The translations under genes were made by a program, and so were the position numbers. The notes beneath the pieces are model-generated. The model saw nothing but the letters and a program-made list of their open reading frames with translations, was not told the DNA's origin and made no database searches. Below are positions 1-7,235 of a stretch of 34,338 nucleotides of DNA, in pieces; the stretch's first letter is position 1, and every line of letters begins with the position of its first letter. The stretch is from positions 1-34,338 of the forward strand of contig JBCDBB010000019.1 of the NCBI GenBank assembly GCA_039184415.1. The letters are read 5' to 3'. This DNA is from JANSYP01 sp039184415. GTDB taxonomy: Bacteria > Pseudomonadota > Alphaproteobacteria > Rhodobacterales > Rhodobacteraceae.

Positions 1-304
1 CGTAATGGCCGTTCTCGGCACCGCCGCCGATCCACTGGCTGTCACCGATCAGCAGGTCGCAGAGCTGGCCGCCGGAGTTGAGTTCGTTCAGCATCCGGTC
101 GGCAAAATTGGGCCAGGGGACGAACTCGAAATTCATGGTGTGGCCGGATTGTTCCTCGAACTCTTTGGAAAGCTCGACAAGCGCGTTGGCCGGGTCCCAG
201 GCAGCCCAGCAGAGCGTGAGCTCCTCGGCGCCGGCAGCCGGGGCGGTTAGCGACGCCACCGCGGTCAGGGCGGTCGCGCCGAGCAGTGTCTTGGTCGTGG
301 TCAT
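1..304 (-). CDS. ABC transporter substrate-binding protein (sugar type), N-terminal part
   Basis: About 101 N-terminal residues are present; the rest lies beyond the left edge. The protein begins MTTTKTLLGATALTAVASL and has a clear Sec signal peptide with a likely cleavage in the Ala-rich stretch ending PAAGA. The mature part then reads as a type 1 extracellular solute-binding protein: a first strand (EELTLCWAAWDPANALVELS), a helix, a second strand (MNFEFVPWPNF) and the CDLLIGDSQWIGGG segment, which matches the usual 'D-vv--d-------G' region of the family. The start at 304 is supported by GGGAGG about 6 nt upstream. It would deliver a carbohydrate to an inner-membrane ABC permease encoded outside the window. 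The neighbouring dehydrogenase, epimerase and LacI regulator suggest a sugar or polyol ligand. The family call is firm; the ligand is unknown. Confidence 0.85.
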   Translation of the reverse strand, partial: MTTTKTLLGATALTAVASLTAPAAGAEELTLCWAAWDPANALVELSKEFEEQSGHTMNFEFVPWPNFADRMLNELNSGGQLCDLLIGDSQWIGGGAENGHY

Positions 305-357
305 GGATATCCTCCCTAAAACGGCCGGTCTTTCGCCGGGTTCGTGCGGAGTGTAGC

Positions 358-401
358 TGAGGTACGCCCCTCAAGGGAAGCCGAATTCCTGAGGGGCGTA
401 C
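358..401. promoter_or_regulatory. 12-bp perfect inverted repeat upstream of the binding-protein gene
   Basis: GTACGCCCCTCA (362-373) and TGAGGGGCGTAC (390-401) are perfect reverse complements separated by 16 nt. The left arm is part of TGAGGTACG (358-366). The same nonamer lies in the lacI promoter region at 5422-5430 in the same orientation relative to the minus-strand genes. The repeat sits 54-97 nt upstream of the start codon. It could be a paired operator for the LacI regulator or a leader hairpin. On the plus strand it is followed by CATCTTTTTCC, so it could also act as a terminator for plus-strand (antisense) transcription. The remainder of 305-601 shows no convincing gene. Confidence 0.5.
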
Positions 402-601
402 ATCTTTTTCCTTGAAGTTCGTTGAGCAGCATTACGGCAATCAATTGAAACAGCGCTTTACGCGGCGTTCTTCATTTATAGGCTTTGGGCGGTCGCAAGA
501 TCCGGCGACCTCTCCGCGCCATCGGCGGCGCGGGGCTGTCCTTTCGGGCTATCTGCTACACTGCAGCCCTGTTCCACAGGGCGAAAAACCTGCCCCTGCA
601 G

Positions 602-1618
602 TCACTTGTAGGCGATGGCAGCGCTGGACGGGCCATCGAGCGGCAGAATCTCGAAGCGACGGAACCCCGCTTCACGGCACCAGGAGATGAACTCCGCCCC
701 CGTAAAATCGAACGCATCGCCGAACTCGAGCAGCATTGTGAGCGACATGAAGAGCCCGAAGGTGTTTTCGCGCCGCGCGTCGTCGATCAGCGCCTCGATA
801 ACGATGAAGGCGCCCCCCTCCGGCAGCGCGTCGAAGGCCTTGCGCACCAGCGCTTTCTTCCGCTCCAGGTTCCAGTCATGGAGGATCATGCCCATCGTGA
901 TGACATCGGCCGAGGGCAGCGGCACGGCGAAGAAGTCAGCCGACGCCGTGGCGATCCGGTCCGAGAGCCCTGCTTCGGCGATCCTGCGCGCAGCGATTTC
1001 GGTCACCTCGGGCAGATCGAGCGTCGTGATCGCGATCTCGCCGTGACGTGCCGCCACCTCCCGGGCAAGCAGCCCGTCGGCACCGCCGACATCTACGAGG
1101 CGGCCATAGCGTGAAAAGGGAAACGCCTCGGCCAGCGTGCGGAAATTGCGGATCGAAGAGCCCCTCATGGCATTCATGAATGCCTCCAGCCGCTGAGGGT
1201 CAGAATAGAGCGTCTCAAAAAAGGGCGCGCCGCCATCCTTGGTCTCGTTTTGCGCGCGGCCGGTCTGCATCGCCTCGGTCAAGTCGTTCCAGAAGCCGAA
1301 GTTCCGCTTGGCCCAGAGCTCGATGATCCCGCCGATATATTCGGGCTGCGATCGGTCGAGGAAAGCAGCTGTGTCGGGCGTGTTCAGGTAGCGCGCCGCC
1401 GCCCCGTCGCCGGTCCGTGCCAAAAGCCCGCCCGAGACCAGAAGGTCGAGGAAATCCACCCCGGGCCGCTGGAGAAAACCGTATTCGGTACAGATTTCCC
1501 CTGCGGTCATTGGACCCTGTGCGAGCCGCGAGTAGAGCCCAAGATCCACGGCCGAGAGCAACGCGCGGCTGAGCCCATAGCCGCTTGCCGCCGCCATGAT
1601 ATGTGCCGGTGTCGCCAT
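602..1618 (-). CDS. SAM-dependent O-methyltransferase (acetylserotonin OMT-like, Methyltransf_2 family)
   Basis: The 338-aa protein has an N-terminal winged-helix dimerisation domain (about residues 1-90) and a C-terminal Rossmann methyltransferase domain. SAM motif I is RLVDVGGADGLL (about 174-185). The motif ILHDWN (245-250) carries the His-Asp pair that in this family contains the general-base histidine. Length and layout match plant/bacterial class I O-methyltransferases and bacteriochlorophyll/carotenoid O-methyltransferase relatives. The start at 1618 is preferred over an in-frame upstream start at 1936 because AAAGGGA lies just upstream and homologous domain sequence begins here; the longer form would run into the dehydrogenase gene. 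It lies 73 nt after the Gfo/Idh gene on the same strand and is probably co-transcribed, which is unusual for a sugar operon. The substrate cannot be predicted. Confidence 0.82.
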   Translation of the reverse strand: MATPAHIMAAASGYGLSRALLSAVDLGLYSRLAQGPMTAGEICTEYGFLQRPGVDFLDLLVSGGLLARTGDGAAARYLNTPDTAAFLDRSQPEYIGGIIELWAKRNFGFWNDLTEAMQTGRAQNETKDGGAPFFETLYSDPQRLEAFMNAMRGSSIRNFRTLAEAFPFSRYGRLVDVGGADGLLAREVAARHGEIAITTLDLPEVTEIAARRIAEAGLSDRIATASADFFAVPLPSADVITMGMILHDWNLERKKALVRKAFDALPEGGAFIVIEALIDDARRENTFGLFMSLTMLLEFGDAFDFTGAEFISWCREAGFRRFEILPLDGPSSAAIAYK

Positions 1619-1691
1619 CGCTGTCCCTTTCAGAGCTTTGCGCCCTTTGGGACTGATGATGGCCTGACCACCGCCACGGCGCCAGATTTTT

Positions 1692-2852
1692 CTAGGAGGC
1701 CAGCGTGACCCAGGCGCCATCCTCGGCCGATGACCGTACGCAGGCATCAACAAAAGCGACCCCCTGAACCCCGTCCCGGATGTCGGGGCAGAGCACGTGG
1801 GCAGGACGCGGCTGCCCCACCTGATGCGCGCGGATGGCATCGGCGGCGTCGGCATAGATCGTGGCGAATCCCTCCAGATAGCCCTCGGGATGGCCGAAGG
1901 GCACGCGGCTGACCGCATTGGCGGGATCGGTCGCACCGGCGCCGCTGCGGGTCAGGAGGCGCTTGGGTTCGCCCAGCGGCGTGTACCACAAATAGTTGGG
2001 ATCCTCCTGCGCCCATTCCAGTGCGCCTTCACTGCCGAAGACGCGCAGCTTGAGCGCATTCTCGCAACCCGGTGCGACCTGACTGGCCCAGAGCATGCCG
2101 CGTGCGCCGCCGACATAGCGCAGCATCACATTTGCATTGTCATCGACGCGGCGGCCGGGAACGAAGCTCTGCAGATCCGCGCTGATCCGGTCGGTCTCGA
2201 GGCCCGTCACGAAGCCTGCGAGATGGAAGGCGTGGGTGCCGATATCGCCGATGCAGCCGCCGACGCCGGAGCGCGCCGGGTCGGTGCGCCAGGCGGCCTG
2301 TTTATGGTCCTCCTGCTCCAGCGCCGTGGCAAGCCAGCCCTGCGGGTACTCGACCTGGACCACCCGGAGCTCGCCCAGTTCGCCCGCCGCGACCATGGCG
2401 CGCGCCTGGCGGATCATCGGATAACCGGAGTAGTTGTGGGTCAGCACGAAGACCGCATCGCTCTCCGCGACCAACGCCGCGAAAGCCTGCGCCTCGTCGA
2501 GCGTCGCGGTCAGCGGCTTGTCGCAGATCACATGGATGCCCAGCGGCAGGAACGCCTCGGCGACGGCTAGATGCATGTGGTTGGGCGTGACGATCGCCAC
2601 GGCCTCGATTCCGTCGGGGCGTTCGGCCTCGCGCCCTGCCATCTCGGAAAAGCTGCCATGGACGCGCGCGGGGTCGAGCCCCAGGTCCTCGCCGGAGGCC
2701 TTCGATTTTTCCACGGTGGAGGAAAAACAGCCCGCGACCAGCTCGAACCGATCGTCGAGCCGGGCCGCGATCCGGTGCACGCCGCCGATGAAGGCATCGC
2801 GCCCGCCGCCCACCATGCCGAGCCTGATCCTCGGCGTTCCCCTGCGCTCCAT
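1692..2852 (-). CDS. Gfo/Idh/MocA family NAD(P)-dependent sugar dehydrogenase
   Basis: The 386-aa protein opens with a Rossmann glycine-rich loop (GMVGGG, residues 12-17), followed by the VTPNHMH segment (88-94). DKP (111-113) carries the conserved lysine equivalent to the EKP motif. The C-terminal alpha/beta domain has DIGTHAFH (203-210), whose Asp and His form the usual catalytic set with that lysine. Enzymes of this family oxidise or epimerise sugars and inositols in the cytoplasm. The start at 2852 has GGGAGGAG at good spacing. An in-frame upstream start at 2924 would add 24 low-complexity residues and is rejected. Together with the epimerase at 3233-4288 it probably forms the catabolic core for the sugar imported by the transporter at the left edge. 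The exact substrate is not determinable. Confidence 0.9.
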   Translation of the reverse strand: MERRGTPRIRLGMVGGGRDAFIGGVHRIAARLDDRFELVAGCFSSTVEKSKASGEDLGLDPARVHGSFSEMAGREAERPDGIEAVAIVTPNHMHLAVAEAFLPLGIHVICDKPLTATLDEAQAFAALVAESDAVFVLTHNYSGYPMIRQARAMVAAGELGELRVVQVEYPQGWLATALEQEDHKQAAWRTDPARSGVGGCIGDIGTHAFHLAGFVTGLETDRISADLQSFVPGRRVDDNANVMLRYVGGARGMLWASQVAPGCENALKLRVFGSEGALEWAQEDPNYLWYTPLGEPKRLLTRSGAGATDPANAVSRVPFGHPEGYLEGFATIYADAADAIRAHQVGQPRPAHVLCPDIRDGVQGVAFVDACVRSSAEDGAWVTLAS

Positions 2853-2996
2853 AACTGTCTCCTCCCGTTCTCGATCTTGCAATTCGCGGCCCTCTGCGCG
2901 ATGTGCAGGGCATCGGGCCAACACGGCCGCCCGGTACCGCCCGGCTTTCCATGCTTCGGGCCAAGCGCCGTTTCACTCCCGCTTGCGGAGGAAACG

Positions 2997-3209
2997 ATGT
3001 CTTGTGGAAACGCAACCTGCGCCTCTTTGTCTGTTCATCCTGCCAGGGTCCCGACCGGGCCGCGGCTCTGGGCCTTGCTCGGCCTGTGGCGGGCGCGGGC
3101 CCGCCAACGCCGCCGGCTCGCCGTGCTCCCGCCGCATCTGCTGGCCGATATCGGCCTCGACCGCGCGCTGGCGGATCGCGAGGCGGCCAAGCCCTTCTGG
3201 CGTTCGTAA
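2997..3209 (+). CDS. Small DUF1127 protein
   Basis: This 70-aa Arg-rich protein ends in a typical DUF1127 domain (about residues 36-68): RRRLAVLPPHLLADIGLDRA, then ALADREAAKPFWRS. That is the 'R-L--L-----DIG--R--a--Ea-kpfWr' pattern found in many small alphaproteobacterial proteins. GCGGAGGAAACG immediately precedes the ATG at 2997, which is a strong ribosome binding site and fixes the start. The gene is on the plus strand, embedded between the minus-strand epimerase and dehydrogenase genes, so it is a separate unit facing the operon. Some DUF1127 proteins in other alphaproteobacteria are linked to RNA turnover and to phosphate or carbon responses; no such role can be assigned here. Longer reading frames covering the same region are artefacts of high GC. 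Confidence 0.82.
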   Translation: MSCGNATCASLSVHPARVPTGPRLWALLGLWRARARQRRRLAVLPPHLLADIGLDRALADREAAKPFWRS

Positions 3210-3232
3210 CGGTCCTCTGCCGGGCGCCGGGG

Positions 3233-4288
3233 TCATTCCAGCCCGAGCATCGCGCGGTTTGCCGCCTCGTCGGTGCCCGCACCGGCAAAATCGTCAAAGG
3301 CGGTTTCGGTCACGCGGATGATATGGTCGCGCACGAAGGCCGCGCCCTCGCGGGCGCCGTCTTCGGGATGTTTCATCGCGCACTCCCATTCCACCACTGC
3401 CCAGCCGTCGAAATCATACTGGGTGAGCTTGGAGAAGACCGCGCCGAAATCGACCTGCCCGTCACCGAGGCTCCGAAACCGGCCCGCGCGGTCGACCCAG
3501 GACTGGTAGCCGCCATAGACGCCCTGGCGGCCCGTTGGGTTCAATTCCGCGTCCTTGACATGGAACATGCCGATCCGGTCGTGATAGATGTCGATATTTT
3601 CGAGATAGTCGAGCGCCTGCAGCACATAGTGGCTGGGATCGTAGAGCATCTTGGCGCGGCCATGCCCGCCCACGCGGTCCAGAAACATCTCGTAGGTCAC
3701 GCCGTCATGGAGGTCCTCTCCGGGATGGATCTCGTAGCAGACATCCACGCCCATCTCGTCGGCATGGTCGAGGATCGGACGCCAGCGGGCGGCGAGTTCG
3801 TCGAAGGCGGTCTCGATCAAACCTGCAGGACGCTGCGGCCAGGGATAGACATAGGGCCAGGCCAGCGCGCCGGAGAAGGTCGCATGCGCCGTGATCCCGA
3901 GCTTGCGCGAGGCGGTCAGCGCCATCTTGACCTGATCCACCGCCCAGGCTTGCCGCGCCGCGGGATCGCCGCGCACTTCGGGCGCCGCGAACCCGTCGAA
4001 GGCTGTGTCATAGGCGGGGTGCACGGCGACCAGCTGGCCCTGGAGATGGGTGGAGAGCTCCGTGACCGTCAGACCGGCCTCGCCGGCGATGCCCGCGAAC
4101 TCGTCGCAGTAATCCTGGCTCTCGGCGGCGCGGGCCAGATCGAAAAGACGCGCGTCCCAGCTCGGCACCTGGACGCCGGCATAACCGCACTCGGCGGCCC
4201 AGTGGCAGATCGACGGCCAGCTGTCGAAGGGCGCGTCATCGCCCGCGAATTGCGCCAAAAACAGCGCGGGGCCCTTGATGGTCTTCAT
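3233..4288 (-). CDS. Sugar phosphate isomerase/epimerase, xylose isomerase-like TIM barrel
   Basis: The 351-aa protein is of the AP endonuclease family 2 / xylose isomerase-like TIM-barrel type. Candidate metal and catalytic residues are visible in barrel order: the Glu in CYEIHPGEDLHD, the Asp in MLYDPSHYVLQ, the His in MFHVKDAE and the Glu in AVVEWECAMKH. The spacing agrees with bacterial epimerases that work beside Gfo/Idh/MocA dehydrogenases. GGGAGGAAAACC precedes the ATG at 4288. It lies 62 nt downstream of the LacI gene, so the two may be co-transcribed, with the regulator first. It is a predicted cytoplasmic enzyme acting on the imported sugar or its keto derivative. The family assignment is firm; the substrate is open. 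Confidence 0.88.
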   Translation of the reverse strand: MKTIKGPALFLAQFAGDDAPFDSWPSICHWAAECGYAGVQVPSWDARLFDLARAAESQDYCDEFAGIAGEAGLTVTELSTHLQGQLVAVHPAYDTAFDGFAAPEVRGDPAARQAWAVDQVKMALTASRKLGITAHATFSGALAWPYVYPWPQRPAGLIETAFDELAARWRPILDHADEMGVDVCYEIHPGEDLHDGVTYEMFLDRVGGHGRAKMLYDPSHYVLQALDYLENIDIYHDRIGMFHVKDAELNPTGRQGVYGGYQSWVDRAGRFRSLGDGQVDFGAVFSKLTQYDFDGWAVVEWECAMKHPEDGAREGAAFVRDHIIRVTETAFDDFAGAGTDEAANRAMLGLE

Positions 4289-4350
4289 GGTTTTCCTCCC
4301 GATGGGGGCCCGCGGCCCGCCCCGGTCTGATGCCGGTGTGATGGCGTTTT

Positions 4351-5385
4351 CTAGTGTGCGGGCAGGTTTTCCTTCAGCACGATGTCGATTCTGATCTGTT
4401 CCTGGCTTTCGATGATCTCCCGCCCGTCGCAGCGCGCGCGCAGCACCCGGACTGCGCTGCGCGCCAGATGGCCGACATTCTGAGTGATCACCGCGTCGAT
4501 GGTGCCATCCAGCAGCGCGGTGCGGGTGTGGGCTGTCAGTTCATGGCCGATCACCGTAAGCCTGTCCGTCAATCCCAGATCGCTCAGCGCCTGGGTTACG
4601 CCGCGTGTGCCCGCACCGGCGCAATAGAGGCCGGTCACGTCGGGATTGGCGGCCAGACAGGTCGCGGTGACCTGTGCGGTCTGGGCGTGATCGTCGTGGC
4701 CCTCGACAGAGGGCAGGGCGGAGAGATGGGGAAAATCGTGCGCCAGGACCGCGTCGAAGCCCAGCCGCCGTTCGACCATGTCGCGGGCCAGCATGGTGTT
4801 GACCACGACCGCGATGCGCGCCGGGGTGTTGGGCAGGAACCGGCCCATCAGCGTCGCGGCGGTCCGCCCGGCGGCGATATTGTCGATGCCGACGAAATGG
4901 GCCCTTGGCGCGTCGGTCTGGTCTGTCACGAGGCTGACCACGGCGGTACCGGCCGCATCGAGCCGCCCGATCAGATCGCGCACCATGGGGGTCTCATTGG
5001 CCATGATCGCCACTCCGTCGACGGGTGCGTCGAGCAGGGCGGCCATTTCGCGGCTGGCTGTGATAGGGTTGTCGAGGTCGACGCGCAGGACGCTCAGCTC
5101 GCACCGCTCCGCGCGCAATTGCTGTCCGGCTTCCTCGATGGCGGCGCTCAGCCCGGCGAGGAACTGGCTCTGGACCGCGGGCAGCAGGAAGCGGAACCGG
5201 TAGAGCCGCCCGCGGGCGAGATTGGCGGCTCCCAGATCCCGCACATAGCCCAGATCGGCGATCGCGGCCTGCACCCGCGCCACGGTTGCGGGCCGCACAC
5301 CGGGGCGTTCGTTGATGACCCTGTCCACCGTCGCGAGGCTGACCTCGGCGGTGCGGGCGATGTCGTGAACCGTTGGCCGTCCCAT
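4351..5385 (-). CDS. LacI/GalR-family transcriptional regulator
   Basis: The 344-aa protein has an N-terminal helix-turn-helix (TVHDIARTAEVSLATVDRVI, about residues 5-24), a hinge region (GYVRDLGAANLARG) and a C-terminal sugar-binding domain of periplasmic-binding-protein type 4 (from about residue 65). The recognition helix has TVDRV in place of the common TVSRV, a variant I associate with LacI members that have a ribose/inositol-type ligand domain. GGGACGGAGC precedes the ATG at 5385. The gene heads the sugar block, so it is the obvious candidate local repressor. A near-palindrome at 5421-5434 in its own promoter region, partly repeated before the binding-protein gene, suggests autoregulation and control of the transporter. 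The ligand is unknown. Confidence 0.92.
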   Translation of the reverse strand: MGRPTVHDIARTAEVSLATVDRVINERPGVRPATVARVQAAIADLGYVRDLGAANLARGRLYRFRFLLPAVQSQFLAGLSAAIEEAGQQLRAERCELSVLRVDLDNPITASREMAALLDAPVDGVAIMANETPMVRDLIGRLDAAGTAVVSLVTDQTDAPRAHFVGIDNIAAGRTAATLMGRFLPNTPARIAVVVNTMLARDMVERRLGFDAVLAHDFPHLSALPSVEGHDDHAQTAQVTATCLAANPDVTGLYCAGAGTRGVTQALSDLGLTDRLTVIGHELTAHTRTALLDGTIDAVITQNVGHLARSAVRVLRARCDGREIIESQEQIRIDIVLKENLPAH

Positions 5386-5420
5386 GCTCCGTCCCTTGCC
5401 CGGGCAGAGTGACGGCCGCT

Positions 5421-5434
5421 TTGAGGTACGTCAA
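5421..5434. promoter_or_regulatory. Candidate LacI-regulator operator (TTGAGGTACGTCAA)
   Basis: TTGAGGTACGTCAA is a 14-bp palindrome around a central GTAC with one mismatched pair. Read on the minus strand it begins TTGACG, which could serve as the -35 box for the lacI-type gene 36 nt downstream. The 9-mer TGAGGTACG recurs at 358-366 before the binding-protein gene. Binding by the adjacent regulator is inferred. Confidence 0.45.
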
Positions 5435-5463
5435 TCACAACTGTGCCCCGGGGGGAGGCCGGA

Positions 5464-6342
5464 TCAGCCGGGCTTGCGCAGCACCGCGGTGAATTCGAGC
5501 TGGCCGGGACGGGTCGCGCAGACCAGTTCGGGGGCCAGATCGGTGAAATCGAGCTGATGCAGCGCGGTGATGATCTCGCAGAATCGCCCCGGCGTGAACC
5601 GCCAGGCATGGATGTCGATATAGGCGCCGTTCGCGGCCTGATACTCCGCGATCGCGTGGCGGGCGGTGTACTGGACATGGCCCGCGGTCGGGTAGTCGCC
5701 ATGGTCCGCCGTCCAGTGCCGGAGCTTCTGATTGTGCGTCACCAGGGTCCGTGCGTCGATCAAGTTGGCCAGCGAATGGATGCGCCGGTCCTCCAGATGC
5801 GCCTCGATCACACCGCCCAGAGTCGAGAGCGGCAGGTAATGGTCAAAGCAGAATCGTTTGTCCGGCGCGATGAGGTAGTAGCGCCCGCCGGGTTCCAGAA
5901 GCGCGCTCACCTGCCTCAGATGCCGCACGAGCGAGGGCTGATGCTCAATGCAGTGCGAGCTGAAGACGGCGGCAAAGCGGCGGTCGATACCCGAGAGATC
6001 ACCCTTGGGATCGGCAAAGTCGATGAACGGCACGCGATCGGTGGGCAGACCATATTCGGCGACCCGGGCGATCAGGTCCGGCTGAAGCTGGAGATCGAAG
6101 TAAGCGACATTGGCACCTTTCAGCGACGGGTTGTGAAAGGGGCCGATCTCCAGCGCCGACGGGGCGTCCTGTGCTGCGGTCACCAAGGCGTCGCGGCGCC
6201 CCAGCTTGTGGTCCTGGCTGACCGCGGCTGCAGCGTCGGGGTCGTCTTGCGGCGGTACCGCACCCAGACCCAACGCGTGGCCCAGCCTGGCGGCGGCGCG
6301 GCCGGCGGCGGTGCGGACGGTTTCGGTGACGGCGCGAACCAT
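5464..6342 (-). CDS. Class I SAM-dependent methyltransferase domain protein
   Basis: The protein is 292 aa. The N-terminal ~60 residues are Ala/Arg-rich and without recognisable domain. A degenerate SAM motif I, SALEIGPFHNPSL (62-74), follows, then an acidic strand end (VAYFDLQLQ) and a motif typical of Methyltransf_11/23-like proteins (FAAVFSSHCIEHQPSL), with LLEPGGRYYLIAPDKRF after it. This LEIG-P---NP and SSH-IEH pattern is common in methyltransferases located near cell-surface polysaccharide or glycosyltransferase genes, but no such genes are adjacent here. The start at 6342 has AAAGGAG 6 nt upstream. It diverges from the secreted protein at 6671 and lies 78 nt beyond the start of the LacI gene. 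The substrate is unknown. Confidence 0.75.
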   Translation of the reverse strand: MVRAVTETVRTAAGRAAARLGHALGLGAVPPQDDPDAAAAVSQDHKLGRRDALVTAAQDAPSALEIGPFHNPSLKGANVAYFDLQLQPDLIARVAEYGLPTDRVPFIDFADPKGDLSGIDRRFAAVFSSHCIEHQPSLVRHLRQVSALLEPGGRYYLIAPDKRFCFDHYLPLSTLGGVIEAHLEDRRIHSLANLIDARTLVTHNQKLRHWTADHGDYPTAGHVQYTARHAIAEYQAANGAYIDIHAWRFTPGRFCEIITALHQLDFTDLAPELVCATRPGQLEFTAVLRKPG

Positions 6343-6503
6343 GGGACACTCCTTTGCGCGGTCCCGACAGGTCCGCGGGGCGGATCAAGCACATTCCGGG
6401 CCGGGACAAAACCCCACCCATGGCCGGAGACCATCAAAGCATCGACACTGAGCCTTGCACCTCCCCGGCGGCCAAGCGGACCCCACGGAAACCGACGAGG
6501 TGT

Positions 6504-6521
6504 CTTTTGCATTTTGCAAAG
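6504..6521. promoter_or_regulatory. TTTTGCA direct repeat, related to the site upstream of prpE
   Basis: CTTTTGCATTTTGCAAAG contains two head-to-tail copies of TTTTGCA. A nearly identical element, CTTTCGCATTTTGCAA, is found at 15366-15381 immediately upstream of prpE. TTTGCAAA-like elements are known binding sites for the ScfR/RamB family of short-chain acyl-CoA regulators, but the spacing here differs from the published double site as I remember it. It sits about 150 nt upstream of the secreted-protein gene and 160 nt upstream of the divergent methyltransferase. Confidence 0.4.
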
Positions 6522-6553
6522 CTGTGAAACACTCTGGCTGTCGGTCGCGCAAT

Positions 6554-6644
6554 GTGTCCCCTGCGAGTGGCGCAAGACGATCTGAGCCGGACGGGGACAC
6601 GGGGCGCGGCCGCATTTCGAGTGCGGATCGCACAATGCGGCCGC
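6554..6644 (+). promoter_or_regulatory. Structured leader of the secreted-protein gene (nested hairpins)
   Basis: Two nested sets of inverted repeats precede the gene at 6671. GTGTCCCC (6554-6561) pairs with GGGGACAC (6593-6600). GCGGCCGCATT (6606-6616) pairs perfectly with AATGCGGCCGC (6634-6644). The loop of the second hairpin contains a further perfect stem, GTGCG/CGCAC (6621-6625 with 6629-6633), giving 16 base pairs interrupted only by a 4-nt TCGA bulge. No T-tract follows on the plus strand, so a simple terminator is unlikely. The hairpin ends 26 nt before the start codon, just before the purine-rich ribosome binding region. Confidence 0.55.
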
Positions 6645-6670
6645 AAGGGAAAAATCAGGGGGACTATCAA

Positions 6671-7159
6671 ATGTTTAAACCGACGATACTCGGAGCCGGG
6701 CTCTTGATGTGCGTTGCCAGTGTTGCTGCGGCGGATGGCCATGTCTTCGGACAGGAAGCCGGTTGGAACATCATCAACAGCGAAGCACTTGGCGGCTGCC
6801 TCATGGAGCAGACCCAGGACAGTGGCATCCAGGTGCAGTTCGGGATCAACGGCAAGCGGGAGCTGGGCTATGTCGCGCTTTTCGCGCGGGAGGATCTCGG
6901 TCTGCCTGACGGAGAGACCAGGATCGCCAATTTCAACATCGACGGAGCCCTGTTCGAAGGAGAGGGCCAGACCGTGGTGACCGACGGGTTCGAAGGCGGC
7001 TTTCTCTACTTCAACAACCCCAACTTCATCAATGACATCATCAATGGCCAGGAAATGGTGATCACGACCGAAGCGGGCACCGAGGTCACCGTCGACCTGA
7101 CAGGAACCAAGGCTGCCGGTGACGCCGTCCTGGCCTGCGAGGCCGCAAATTACGGCTGA
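6671..7159 (+). CDS. Small secreted protein of unknown function
   Basis: The 162-aa protein has a clear signal peptide (MFKPTILGAGLLMCVASVAA, cleavage probably after SVAAA). The mature part is about 140 residues and rich in Gly, Asn and acidic residues, consistent with export to the periplasm or medium. Two cysteines in the mature part (in GGCLMEQ and LACEAANYG) are placed near its two ends and could form a disulfide. There is no lipobox, membrane helix or recognisable catalytic motif. Segments such as FLYFNNPNFINDIINGQEMVI look like a beta-rich fold. GGGGGACTATCAA precedes the ATG at 6671. A long structured leader lies upstream and a strong terminator downstream, so it is a monocistronic gene. 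I do not recognise the family. Confidence 0.8.
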   Translation: MFKPTILGAGLLMCVASVAAADGHVFGQEAGWNIINSEALGGCLMEQTQDSGIQVQFGINGKRELGYVALFAREDLGLPDGETRIANFNIDGALFEGEGQTVVTDGFEGGFLYFNNPNFINDIINGQEMVITTEAGTEVTVDLTGTKAAGDAVLACEAANYG

Positions 7160-7170
7160 TCGATAGCGCG

Positions 7171-7201
7171 AGGGGTCGCGGGTTCCGCACCCGCGACCCC
7201 T
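7171..7201. terminator. Bidirectional intrinsic terminator
   Basis: A perfect 13-bp GC-rich stem, AGGGGTCGCGGGT (7171-7183) pairing with ACCCGCGACCCCT (7189-7201), has a 5-nt loop. It lies 12 nt after the stop of the plus-strand secreted-protein gene and 35 nt beyond the glyA stop on the other strand, so it can serve both convergent genes. No long T-tract is present, as is common in high-GC alphaproteobacteria. Confidence 0.8.
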
Positions 7202-7235
7202 TCCACGACCCTTTGGGCCGCAAGTCCCGCGCGCG

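Larger units (their letters stand above)
6343..6670. other. 328-nt intergenic region between divergent genes
   Basis: The region separates the minus-strand methyltransferase from the plus-strand secreted protein. It holds the TTTTGCA repeat (6504-6521) and the two inverted-repeat structures (6554-6644), listed separately. I find no credible additional coding sequence; reading frames through it lack ribosome binding sites and have shadow-like composition. Confidence 0.6.
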
